A DNA stretch of 64,000 bases, taken from the NCBI GenBank assembly GCA_037176885.1, contig JAWWNJ010000169.1, positions 434,001 through 498,000 of the forward strand. The letters run 5' to 3'. The stretch comes from Favolaschia claudopus. Lineage: Eukaryota > Basidiomycota > Agaricomycetes > Agaricales > Mycenaceae. Positions 44,768 through 54,863 of this stretch are shown one piece after another; position 1 is the stretch's first letter, and every line of letters starts with the position of its first letter. A program made the translations under genes and the position numbers. Under the pieces are notes generated by a model. The model ran no database searches and had not been told where the DNA came from. It worked only from the letters and a program-made list of their open reading frames with translations.

Positions 44768-46408
44768 CTGTGTATGGGTCGTAGTTATTTCGACCGTAGA
44801 TTGAATGGGTTTGATGTCAATTTGATGTGAGACACTTTATCTTCCCTTTTGCCATCATTCATCAGTGATCGAATTGCCTTTTAAGGAGATCTTTTGTTTT
44901 ACTGATCAACTTTGATGGGAAATTGGCCCCAAATTGGGCTCGATACTGGTGTCGGTGGGAGAAAATAAAGAAATAAAGAAAAAAAGAAACTAAAAAAGGG
45001 AGGGAATATCAAGGAGATTCCCGAGAAACTTCTGACAGCTGTCAAGTCGTTGCTGTTTCCGAGTCCGATAGCGAAAAGGTTTTTCGCTGCTTTCGAAGGC
45101 TTTGCTTAATTCCTGTAAATAATATGGCAGCTTCTACGACATCAGTGGATCTCTCAGCCTTTTTTAAACCGCTATCTACCGGGAGGTGAGTTTCCTTTTG
45201 GCTTTTCTTCCCATCCGGCAATATACCGACGGAGCTTGAAATCCACGATCCGAGGCGGCAAGGCTTGTCAATCACGGATTTGCGCTCCAATTTTCCCAAG
45301 TCCGAATCAAGTCCGAGTTCAACTTTGCTTCAACTAAATCGACACAACCGCTAGATGCTCAATCTCAGCGGCAGTTCTCAACAGAAGCAAAGATTGAGGT
45401 CTAGAACAGAGCTATAACCACTCACCCAACTGGGGATAATTAAAGTCTTCTGCCTGCGCACACCGTGACGAGCCACGGCGGCTCAATCATACTAAGGATT
45501 CAATCTGAATTGTAATGCTCATTTCATTCATATGCATCGTATGCCTCTGAGCCGGGGTAAATCATTCTGTCTGTATTCCCCTTGGATTTTTCTTCAGCCA
45601 TATTCAAAGTGACCCCATTTTATCTCCGGACATTGGCACGATTGCGCTGACTCTTAACTTGAGTAATCAATCTTCACGCACACACCCGCACGTTCATTCA
45701 GGTGAGATTATCCTCCATCTGTTAAACTTACTCTCATCAGATCAACTCCTATTCCAGACTTTTGTTGACTTTAAAGTGCGTTGATCTTCAATGGTTATGT
45801 TGAACACAGGTGGAATTGACCCCGGGCCCATGTTGTTATATATCTATCGCTATCAGGATCAACCAGCATCATGTCTCTGACTCTCTAAGTGCAGTAACTT
45901 GAAGAGGGTAAATCTTCCATGCTACTGTGGTTCAGACAATTCCAGGAGCACACACTCCAAGCCCTTTCCAGTTTTGTTGCTAAGAGTTGAGATTTGAGCA
46001 AGCTGACTATCCGGTATTTTGTGTCGAGACTTGAATTCAAATGTTTTGTCGAGTAAATTCCGACCTGACGGGACAAAACCCGGGGGAAACAAGCTTTCAC
46101 TAGAGTGATAACTTGTCCTGCTGGAGCAACAATATCCAATGTAGTATTCATTTTTTATATACGCACCGGCCCCTTGCCATTATTTCGCCCAGTGCTGCAA
46201 TTTGATGCTGTCATGAAGATGTCGGAGCGGTGGGAGCGCCGGGCCGGCAATTCAAAGTCCGCCGGTATCTGGATACCAGTATTTCCCACCGCCATCAGTA
46301 TCGAGCCCCAAATTGCGCTGTGACATGTTACGGAAATAAAATAGATTCAATTCAGGTCCTTCTGTGACCTGTGACTTGAATCTACGGTCAAAATACTAAA
46401 TAGTACAG
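44768..46408. mobile_element. Possible larger relative of the MITE group
   Basis: The right end (reverse complement CTGTACTATTTAGTATTTTG then ACCGTAGATTCAA) is followed by TA. The left end near 44768 (CTGTGTATGG...TTTCGACCGTAGATTGAA) matches it with gaps. If real, it is a 1.64-kb non-autonomous element. The interior has one 85-aa minus frame (45299-45042) that I do not recognise and cannot support. Confidence 0.4.
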
Positions 46409-46498
46409 TAGTGGGAATGGGCACTGCTAGAGATAAGACTGATCATTATTCATGGACAAAGCTGGTGGAAATCATGGAAAGTATCAGTGTACTCTAAT

Positions 46499-46764
46499 GG
46501 GTGCCGAAACCGATGGAAACAGTGGAAGGTGGTATACAAACATGCTTCTAGCCTTACAAAATTCTTGTGGAAGCGGTGGAAAGGTATTCAAATACAGACT
46601 ATGGTTTCTGACTCTGTGGAAGTCGTGGAAGGGTATACAAATATGTGTGACTATTAACAAGTCCCAGTAGGCCGTGGAAGCGGTGGAAAGGGGTATACAA
46701 GCACGCTTTTAGCCTTACAAAGCTCTATGGAAGCGGTGGAAGGGTATACAAATACTGACTAGGG
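46499..46764 (+). repeat. Dispersed repeat R1, direct copy
   Basis: Near-identical reverse complement of 2768-3033. It contains the GTGGAAGCGGTGGAA and GGTATACAAAT subunits in several phases, and related subunits continue to about 46830. Confidence 0.8.
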
Positions 46765-46879
46765 TTTGTGACTCTGTGGAAATCGTGGAAAGGTATACAA
46801 AATGGGTGGAAGTCATGGAATGTATCAGTGTAAGATATGCCTCATCCATACGCAGCTAGCTCCTGTCACAGCGTCACAC

Positions 46880-47205
46880 TTTCGACCATCTCCCTCATAT
46901 CTCGACAACGGGGACGAAAATAAGAAATCTGTTCCGTAAATCGACGGAGAGGTAGTCTGTCTCAATTCTCCCAAAATTAAAAGGCGACTGAGGCAATATT
47001 GGCAGAGAAGATAGAATTTTGATCGGGAATCCTGTTAAATCCCAATTTTGTGAGTGGTCTGACTAAAATTCTATCTCCTCCACCAATACTTCCCCAATAG
47101 CCTTGTGATTTTGGGAGGACATAGTCAGGATACCTGTCTGTTGATTAACGGAACGAATTCTCTATTTTCGTCTTCGTTGTCAAAATATGAGGGAGATGGT
47201 CGAAA
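46880..47205. mobile_element. Foldback element, about 150-bp inverted arms
   Basis: TTTCGACCATCTCCCTCATA at the left is mirrored at the right end, and the two arms stay alignable for about 150 bp, with mismatches, almost to the centre. A transcript would form a long hairpin. The TTTCGACC end resembles the mariner-like MITEs, but no TA duplication is evident. There is no coding content. Confidence 0.75.
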
Positions 47206-47373
47206 AATATAACCCTAACCCTAGGACCCGAGATGTCTCGAGGGTCTAGCGAGGGAGAATCCAAAGTTAATTAAGAAGCTACTAAGAATACATCACAGCG
47301 CACATAGCGAGGGAGAATCCAAAGAGAAGAAAGGCTGAGGATTCCCACGCTAGGTGCAGTAAACATATAGTAA
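47206..47373. other. Tail of element C, no gene
   Basis: Contains two TTAGGG-type units (CCCTAACCCTA, about 47211-47222) and a direct repeat of AGCGAGGGAGAATCCAAAG (about 47253 and 47306). No LTR edge for element C could be fixed. Confidence 0.4.
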
Positions 47374-48005
47374 CTAGTTCCCACAAGCTCGGAGCAATCG
47401 GCAATGATCCCGGGCCAAGTCACATGCCTTACTCCACGATGACATAGGGCTTTGGGGATTTGACAGGAAAGTGGGAAATCTGCAAGAGGCCCGCGTCATA
47501 GGTGGCTGTGTAGTGCCAAAAGGGGGAGTTCCCCTGACATCATCCCCCCCTTGGAATGCGGCGCCTCGATGCATAGATCGCACCTGAGCTGGAGTTGACG
47601 AGCAGTCACGGAAGGGAAGGGAATCGAAGGCAGCAACAGCACTGGAGCGAGGTTTGGAAGGGTATTTGCGGTAGAAAGCAGCGACAGCGTCCGGGGCAAA
47701 GACATTAGAGTGCTTCACCCATTGATCATGGGACGGGTCATAACCCTTCCAGCGAACAAAGTACCATAGACTCCCATAGCGGATCTTGGCATCCAATATC
47801 TCCTCGACCTCCCATTGCTTGTCGCCAGGAACGTCAAGGACTGGTGGCGGCTCTTCGTGTCTGGGGCGAGTGGGGAATGGATCGGCTTCCACAAGCTGAA
47901 GTTTCACGACGGGGAAGACAGGGTGGAGGGCAGAGTACCGGGGCGGCAGCTCCAGTTTGAAGGCACCATTACCAACGACCTTCAGAACCTTGAAGGGGCC
48001 GATAC
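47374..48005 (-). pseudogene. Element C integrase C-terminus with chromodomain
   Basis: Minus strand from 48005: GPFKVLKVVGNGAFKLELPP, then YSALHPVFPVVKL, then a chromodomain (WEVEEILDAKIRYGSLWYFV, RWKGYDPSHDQWVKHSNV) and a short tail ending at 47374. Chromodomains on gypsy integrases direct insertion to modified chromatin. The integrase is cut at 48005 by the hAT element; the frame continues at 52927. Confidence 0.85.
47998..48005. repeat. hAT target-site duplication, left (GCCGATAC)
   Basis: The same 8 bp, GCCGATAC, occur at 52927-52934 immediately outside the other terminus. 8-bp duplications are diagnostic of hAT transposition. Confidence 0.95.
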
Positions 48006-48140
48006 TAGGGCTCTAACCCGTCCGTCCCGTCCGTTACGGCCGTCAAGACGGGTTGGGCACCATAGAAAACATATATATATAATCGAAATAAAATTACTAC
48101 GCTGGTTCATACTGTTAGTTATTGATTTGCGGCCTGCTTC

Positions 48141-51100
48141 TCAAGCGCGCGCAATCCGCAATCTCGCCTTGACAAACATCAAAGTTTGGATTGTTTCCGC
48201 CTTCAAACTCGCTCGACGAAGCCCGATTGTGTCGCGGCCACCAGAGAAAATTCGCTCAACAGCGACGGCAGAGCCTGTAATAGAGTGTCGTGAAAAAATA
48301 CTGAAATTTAGAACAAGTTTCAACGTACCGGGGATGCAAAGAATATCCCGAGCTAAAAGATACAGCTTGGGGAACTGATCGCGGTGAGCATACCACCACT
48401 GGATAGGGTCCACGTTCCATGGTTGAGGCATAGCGGTGAGCCGGAAATAATCAGCAAGTTCATTTTGTGTTGGCGCGGCCGCCAGTTGACTGTACCGACG
48501 AGTGAAGTCGAATTTTTGAGGGGATCCCGGCTCTGCTGATCCAGCAGCCTGAGTGTCGGGTTCGGTCAGCGCATTAGTGCCTTTGGTTGCGTAGAACGAG
48601 TCGTAGCGCGTCTGTAAGCTCTCCTTGGCGAGCTCAAGATCAACTAGAAGCTCGGGATGCGCCTCGTAGTCGGCTTTCAAACCGCTGTACGACATGCGGG
48701 GATCCAACACTGCGGAAAGAAGAAAAAGACGAACATCAGTAAAAGCAGCAAGGAGTCAATAAGGAAACGCGAACGTGTTGCCCATGAGTAGAAACGCGAC
48801 TGATCGAATTTGGTAAAGTAGTCGCTGAGCTTCTGATGCGCATCGACCAGACCCTGGCGCAAGACGGGGTCAGTCGAATCGGGTAAAGCAGCCAAAGCCT
48901 GCTTCAAATGGGATTGAAGCCCTAAGGAAATTGCGTGCGTTGACGAAAGCATGGGCTGTTTAGTGGCCGACATCTGCGTTGTTGCTTGTCGAAACGCCAT
49001 TAGCCAATCCGTCACCATGACTAGAGCCCCCCACTCAGCGGTCGATAGCTCATGGGGACGTAGTTCTTGTTCTTTGGCAACATAATTGAAGATGGGCGTG
49101 CGAAAGCGCAGCGCTCGACCTGTTCAAAATATTGACAGAAGACTCGCACAAAAGCGTGAAATCATACGGAGCATTTGGTGAGACGATGACCAACGAGTCT
49201 TGACATCCAAGATGAGCATCAGCACTAGCTCGTTGGCGGTGTCGAGGTCTTGAACAGTGGGTCGTTTCGATGGGTCCGCCGACGCCGCCACAGCGGCGTC
49301 TTTCCGTTCCTGATGCCATGCAGCAACTTCCTTCTGCCATGTCTTGCGCCTCTGCGGACTCGACCGAGCGTGTCGAATGATTTTGCGGAGCTGTTTAAAA
49401 TACAATGAAATCGAGCACATCCGGACAAGTGAACATCATACCTTGAATATCGCCTGGCCAACTAGACTTTGCGGCTTGTCGGTGTCAGTGTCGGCCGCGT
49501 CTTCTGTCTGAGTCGCTTCATTCTCACGAGCAGCACTAAGTGGTTCCGTAGTGGCTTCTTGGTAGACCGCTCGGCCCGACTCCGCTTTCTTTGACTCGTC
49601 CTTTGTCAACACCCCGATCGCCTCCAGCAGCTATCAAAGACTTCAGGATTATGTTTGCTGACAAAAACCTTCGTGCGACATACCTTCAACGCAGCGAGAT
49701 GAATTGTATGCGGCATGCATCGCATACGCCCATCAGATGCGGAGAAATAGATATTTTCCACGCGACAACGTCTTTCAAACGCTTCAACCATGGTGTCATT
49801 ATTGGTAGCGTTATCCATGACGAACGCAGTTATCTGCGGACGCCGGAATATGAGTATTGCCATTGAAACAAAGAACGGAGAACTTACCCGGCCTTTCAAG
49901 CCAAAATCTTCAACGGTTTGCCAGACGACTGCGGCCATATTTTCACCCGAGTGCTGGCCAACGAACTCGCGGAAATCAATTAGACACTCCTCTGAATGCA
50001 AAGCTATTATTCCTGGAAGTTGGAACTGAAATGAGCAAAGGCATACCTAATTTGCCATTCTTCCCGATGTAATGTACTACAATAGCCAAAAAAGCATAGC
50101 CATTGCTAGAAGCCCACGCATCCAACGACAGTACGAAGTCCGACAAGTTTTCCTGTAATAGATATTGATTCAGCTTCATCAAATCGTGAATTCGAGAACG
50201 AACCGCGAATATTTGCTTCAAACCAGCTCGCATCTCGACTGACATTCGCTGGATACGTGCTTTCACCGATGGATCGTGGGGAATGTTGAGTCGCTTGCGG
50301 TGCGCATATTGTAGCATTTCTCAAAATTCAGGCTCGTTGACGGCCGTGAAAGGCTGGTCACACGCAGCTACCCATTTTGCGACAAGATCCTCAAAGTGAT
50401 CTTGATCCCAAGGTTCCTGTTTGAAAACTGTGAGTTTGGATGAACCGACCTCGGTTGACTGACACTTACCTCCGCAGCGGCAGCCTGCTTAGCAAACATT
50501 TGCTGGATATCCTTGTTGAGCTCCTCAATTTTGTTGGCATATTTTGCTTTCGTCGCCTCGTCCATTGGTGTTGTTCCGGCAGCCCAAGCCTTTTCCTCGG
50601 CTGTTGCAGAGCCGTCTCGTGCATCGAGTACCTTGTAGAGACGGTAGAGGTGTACAAAATGCTTTTCGAGGTGCTGCTGGAGACCTGAACAACTGTCATA
50701 ACGACACCATGGAGACGATAACGAAGCTTACCCTTTGTATTATCTCTCATGCTCTTCGTGATTGTGAATATGCGTCGCTTCCCATGGCGACATTTCCAGT
50801 AGCGAGAGCCGTCTTCTTTTTCGCCATCAGAGTCGCACTCGACATCCTCGTAGAATAGATAAATAGGGCTACGATTATTCTGCGCGCAAATGTTATCAGA
50901 TAGATTTCCACCGAAAAGGATATGGCCTACCCCTCGTTTACGCTTCGGTTTATCCGAGGATGCTGCATTGCTCGAGGACCCCGCCGTACTCGAGGACGCC
51001 ACGTTGCTCGAAGAGCCTGCGTTGTTCAAGGACGGTGTTGTGACCGTTGGTGCTATCTGCAAGTATCACATTAATAAAACTCGAACATGGAGCAAGATCC

Positions 51101-52072
51101 TAGACGTACCAACGGCTGGGAGGCTCTATTCTTCCCCTTATCTTTCTTCGATGGAGCCTTTCTGCGAGGCGGGAGAGTCGAAGTCTTGGTGGGTAAGGAA
51201 TTTGCAATCTACAATATAAATTAGAAGCAAAGCTCGGCGAAATTGAACGGAATACTTACCTCCTCATTCGTCATCGTAATCGATGCTTCACTGTCGCTAT
51301 CACTGGTCGCCCCGGACGTAAAGTCCTTGTCCTCCGGATCTGTATTATCCCCCTCCGCCGCACGCGCTGCAGTTGTTGGTTTTGGTTTCGGCTTACGCTT
51401 AACTTTCTTTTTCGTCGGCCGGTCTGCCTCTGGGTTTCCATCGGAGTCGAGATCCTCGGCCTGGATGATCTCGGACATGTGGGTCGTGTCGCGTTTGCGC
51501 TTCGATCGCGAGGCAGAACCTTCCCCACCTTCAGATAACTGTGAGTATTGTGTCCTTCCGATCAGTTCCGCAAATTGCGCACCTTCATCGGCACCACCCA
51601 AAATCCGAATACGAAGGGATAAATGGGACAAGGGCCCGATCCCCAACGAGTGGAGCGTGGAGCCAGATGTGACTTGCTGCCCGTCTGCCGTGAAATAGAA
51701 TTGAGACCGTCGATTGCGGGGAATGAGGTGCAAATCCTCGAGGTGGTTGTAAATATCGTCGAGACAGGTAGTGACATTCACCACTAAGTGAAAATGAGTC
51801 GTTTTGTCAATGAAAAGAAAACAATCCAACCCACAGATAGGCAGAGAGCGGCCAAACGCGCCCAGAACAAAGATTGTAAACAGAGATTTCCCGCAAACTC
51901 TATTGAGCCGACGTCGGGACATGAATGAGAAGTGGGATCGATGACGTCGGCATCCGAGGATAAGCGGTATGACCAGATGATATCGAAAGAAATTAGGGAA
52001 TAGCATCGAACCTGAACAGAGCGAGAACAAAATAAGCATGTTTTCACCGTCGATGTTTTTATTACTTGCCAA
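48141..52072 (-). CDS. hAT transposase with N-terminal ubiquitin-like region
   Basis: Minus-strand exons. The N-terminal part (about 51783-51260) has SQFYFTADGQQVTSGSTLHS and LSHLSLRIRILGGA, resembling a ubiquitin-like beta-grasp fold ending in LR-R-GG. A Lys-rich linker follows (KKKVKRKPKPKP), then an acidic segment. Next are about 51210-51114 and 51062-50740 with a BED-like zinc finger (YWKCRHGKRRIF, completed by LQQHLEKHF in the next exon). The hAT catalytic part shows SDFVLSLDAWASSNGYAFLA, TAFVMDNATNNDTMVEAFER and RMRCMPHTIHLAALK. Then come VLMLILDVKTRWSSSHQMLR and the dimerisation domain with SAVAVERIFSGGRDTIGLRR, ending at 48141. Introns are short GT-AG. I saw no stop or frameshift in the core, so it may be active. 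The first exon, upstream of about 51783, is uncertain. Confidence 0.8.
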
Positions 52073-52752
52073 TGAATATTAAAGCCGAGCCGGAAAGGAT
52101 GGAGAAGTAGGACAAGACATAGGCGAGGTCATGGAGTGAATATTGATTCGCCAAAGAAGAACGGAAGCCAATAATAAAAGCCGATGCAACGAATAGTGGA
52201 GTGAAAAACAGCAAGAGATTGATAAAAGCCCAGCATTGCCATTTTGACACCAAGGCTTCGGGGCGTGTCGCAAACAGGGTACCACGAGCTAGAGATACTG
52301 CTTGTCAGGGAGCCGGAAATATTGCTTCAAAGCTGCCTACCGGGTAATGCTTTGCGTTTAGGCGGATCCTCGTACTTGACCAGATATTCGTGCATGGCGC
52401 GTTGTGCAAGCAGAAAATTCGAGGGGATCTTAAATACTAACCCAAACTCCACTGCCATGCTGCGTGCACACCGTATCCTATGAAACCGCTTCGTATTTGC
52501 AAACAAAATAATCACGGGTGGTGGTAAGTGTTTCATTATTTACTACTAGCTGGCTGAAGTAGGAGAGAAGAGAAGGTTCAAGGTGATGAGGGCCACGAGA
52601 ATTCGGCAGCTCTTTGAGCCTGGGGCTTCGAGTAGCTTCAAGATGCATTGACGAAAAGTCCACGTCGACGTATTGGTCGATGTCGGAAAGGACTCAAAGG
52701 AGCGAAAGGCGGTGTTGATTGTTGCCAGCAACAACAGCCGAGCCGACGTCAA
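52062..52752 (-). CDS. Possible small membrane-protein gene inside hAT
   Basis: Between the transposase start and the right terminus, minus-strand frames give plausible exons: TSARLLLLATINTAFRSFES, an ILVALITLNLLFSPTSA stretch, and a final one with two hydrophobic segments (FINLLLFFTPLFVASAFIIG and YVLSYFSILSGSALIFIG) ending at 52062. Splicing is not resolved and no family is recognised. It could be the promoter-proximal part of the transposase gene or captured host sequence. Confidence 0.25.
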
Positions 52753-52926
52753 TCGTTCCGTCTAACCCATCTCACCCGTAAAACGGACGGGCCGGGTACC
52801 CGTCCACGGCTTAATCCGTGCCGTACCCGTCCGTACTGAGGTTGATCAAGAGCTCAGACGGTACGGGTTCCGTCCGTCCGTCCCGTCCGTTTTTTCCGTC
52901 CAAAGACGGACGGGTTAGAGCCCTAG

Positions 52927-53144
52927 CCGATACGCCGGTGGGAGAATTTCACCGAAGGGCGGGTGGTGCGGATATCTGAAGCATCAACCCACACCCGGTC
53001 ACCAACCTTGATGTCTGGAGCTGGTGTCCGCCGGCGGTCATAGTACTGCTTGTACTCTGCCTTGGCCTTGACGAGTGCCGCCTTCGCCTCGGAAACCCCT
53101 GACGCAATCCGATCGTGGAACTCGTTTACAGCCTCTAACCTAGA
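52927..53144 (-). pseudogene. Element C integrase, middle fragment
   Basis: Minus strand: LEAVNEFHDRIASGVSEAKA, then AEYKQYYDRRRTPAPDIKVG and DRVWVDASDIRTT up to FSHRRIG at the hAT edge. This is the post-catalytic linker and start of the GPY/F-like module, lying between the hAT (right edge 52926) and LTR element B (left edge 53149). Confidence 0.85.
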
Positions 53145-53148
53145 ACGT

Positions 53149-54466
53149 TGAAACGCTGACTATAGGGCAACTATGGAAAACACCCAAGAAATGAAAGGAA
53201 TTAAATCCCTAATCAAATCTTAAATATAATCCTAACCACTATGAGATCGACGTGCGAGGTTCGGGGTTCCAGTCCAGTATAGACTGTGGCAATCCAACTA
53301 TTCTAACACTCAAAATATACTAACTTAAGCTTTCGCGATTGCTGACTTTGTACAGAGAACGTCTATACGAGTCCTATGTTGACACAGGAAGTGTGGGTTT
53401 CAACAAGGGTTTGAGATGTAACTCTTCTCAAGAGGTTTAGGTGTTTAAGTCGCTTGTTAAGCCAATATATTCCACGCGTAAGATGTCCGATAACTGTTTC
53501 ACGCGTCCCGTAGGTCAAAAGTTCTTATAATTCCACGCGTAAGTTCCCAAAAGTTTCCAATATTCCACGCGTACAATTCAAGAGATGATCCAACAGACAA
53601 TATATTTGACGAAACAAACCAAAGAAACAAATAAGCTTCTGGAGTTTATCTCGAATGGAGTCCAACGTCTAGTTGTTCACGAAGCCGACACTGGCTTGAC
53701 GCTCACAGCTAGAGGAGGGAATCCACTGGAGTACCAGTACAGGAAACGATGCCTTTTATACCTTTCACTAATAAATAATAAGAGACCGAACAGTTGACAA
53801 ACGGGTATAATGTGAGAGAAACTAGGGCCCGCTATGCCCTCGCCCTATCCTTGGTGGCCAGAACAGGAAATAGATCAAAGGTTCATTCAATCCAAGTCCT
53901 TATCCCGATCATTATGTTATGACAGTGGCCCGCTGCGGCCCAATCAATATTGCCCAACTTGGCATTAATGAGTGTCCCTCTTCGGACCTTGCTCCGTGAT
54001 CGTAATACGGCGGCAGCCAACTCGGCATGACGTGTAGTTCCTTTGTAGGAATATTCTACTTCCGCAAATCCCTCGCAATTGGTTTATAGAATTATTCGTG
54101 AAAGCCTCTTGCCTCCAGGAAACACTCCTTCTGGCCTTTCGGCAGGTTCTTATAAGTCCCAAGTTATATCCCACTCATTCTGCCTTTGGTCGGAACACAG
54201 GGTGACTCCCAATCCTATTCCGGACGGTTAGAGACCTATCGTGATAGGTCTGTTCTGGAATATTATAACTTCCACGCTATACCAGCGCAGTCGTAGACAG
54301 TGCCAGACCTCCCACTTAGTGTATAATCCTTTAACTGGCCGCTCAGGCAAACACCAGTCCTCATACGAGCGTATTCCCGTGGTATTTAATGTATTACGCT
54401 TTTAATACAATAGCACTTGGACTGAAAATGAATAAATTCAGCCCTGGCCCAATACCGGGTCTATCA
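53149..54466 (-). repeat. 3' LTR of element B (left)
   Basis: Begins TGAAACGCTGAC and ends GGTCTATCA on the plus strand. Compared with the right LTR it is about 10 bp shorter, with more than a dozen differences that are nearly all single-base gains or losses in short runs. A TCGCGATTGCT copy lies at about 53333. Confidence 0.95.
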
Positions 54467-54478
54467 TCTCCCCTTTTC
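54467..54478 (-). promoter_or_regulatory. Polypurine tract of element B
   Basis: GAAAAGGGGAGA on the minus strand abuts the 3' LTR and matches the AAGGGGAGA core in element A. A near copy of this site with flanks occurs internally at about 59885-59905. Confidence 0.75.
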
Positions 54479-54863
54479 ATAAATTGAGTGTCCCCACTCA
54501 ACACTTGGTCCTTATTTTGCGCCCTCTTTGCGCTATCAAAAGTGTTTCCCACAGTCATTCGGCTAACTCGGCTATCGCGACCGGTGTGGTCCCGCGAGAT
54601 TTGCTTCCGTTGATAGACAGCGGGATCCTCGCTTAGATCCCAAAAACACTTATAAGTGTTCATTATTGCCTATACTGACGCCTACAACCGCCAATTGTTG
54701 TGTTCTGAGGGTGCGGAGTTTGCGCGAGCAAAGTGGGTCCGTGCGCATCAATAAATCCACGTGATTTATGTTTGTTTTGCCGCAGCTTTTCTCCCACTTT
54801 CTCTGCTCTTCCCACTACAACCACCTATCGCGAATACTCAAACTACAGCTCTAGCTCACTGTC
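54479..54863 (+). promoter_or_regulatory. Presumed promoter region of antisense gene B1
   Basis: Non-coding sequence between the 3' LTR and the B1 start. It includes a CACTTATAAGTG palindrome (about 54648), ATAAATCCACGTGATTTAT (a CACGTG palindrome, about 54751) and TATCGCGAATACTCA about 40 bp before the start codon. The TCGCGA box here is the element's family motif. Confidence 0.35.

Larger units (their letters stand above)
48006..52926 (-). mobile_element. Complete hAT transposon, 4.9 kb
   Basis: The termini are a 21-bp perfect inverted repeat beginning TAGGGCTCTAACCCGTCCGT, with a perfect 8-bp target duplication. Just inside both ends CCGTCCGT/ACGGACGG units are repeated, as usual for transposase-binding subterminal regions. 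The interior encodes a spliced transposase (-) and possibly a second small gene. It is inserted in the element C integrase. Confidence 0.95.

Noticed and set aside
46452..46670. 72-aa frame, with a mirror frame at 2862-3095
   Set aside because: Both are translations of the R1 repeat. The match between them reflects the DNA repeat, not a protein.
47206..47222. Telomere-like CCCTAACCCTA
   Set aside because: Only two units next to a foldback element; too short to indicate a chromosome end or fusion.
53585..53797. 70-aa frame in LTR B, repeated at 62968-63180
   Set aside because: LTR sequence with a chance open frame; single-base indels around it differ between copies.
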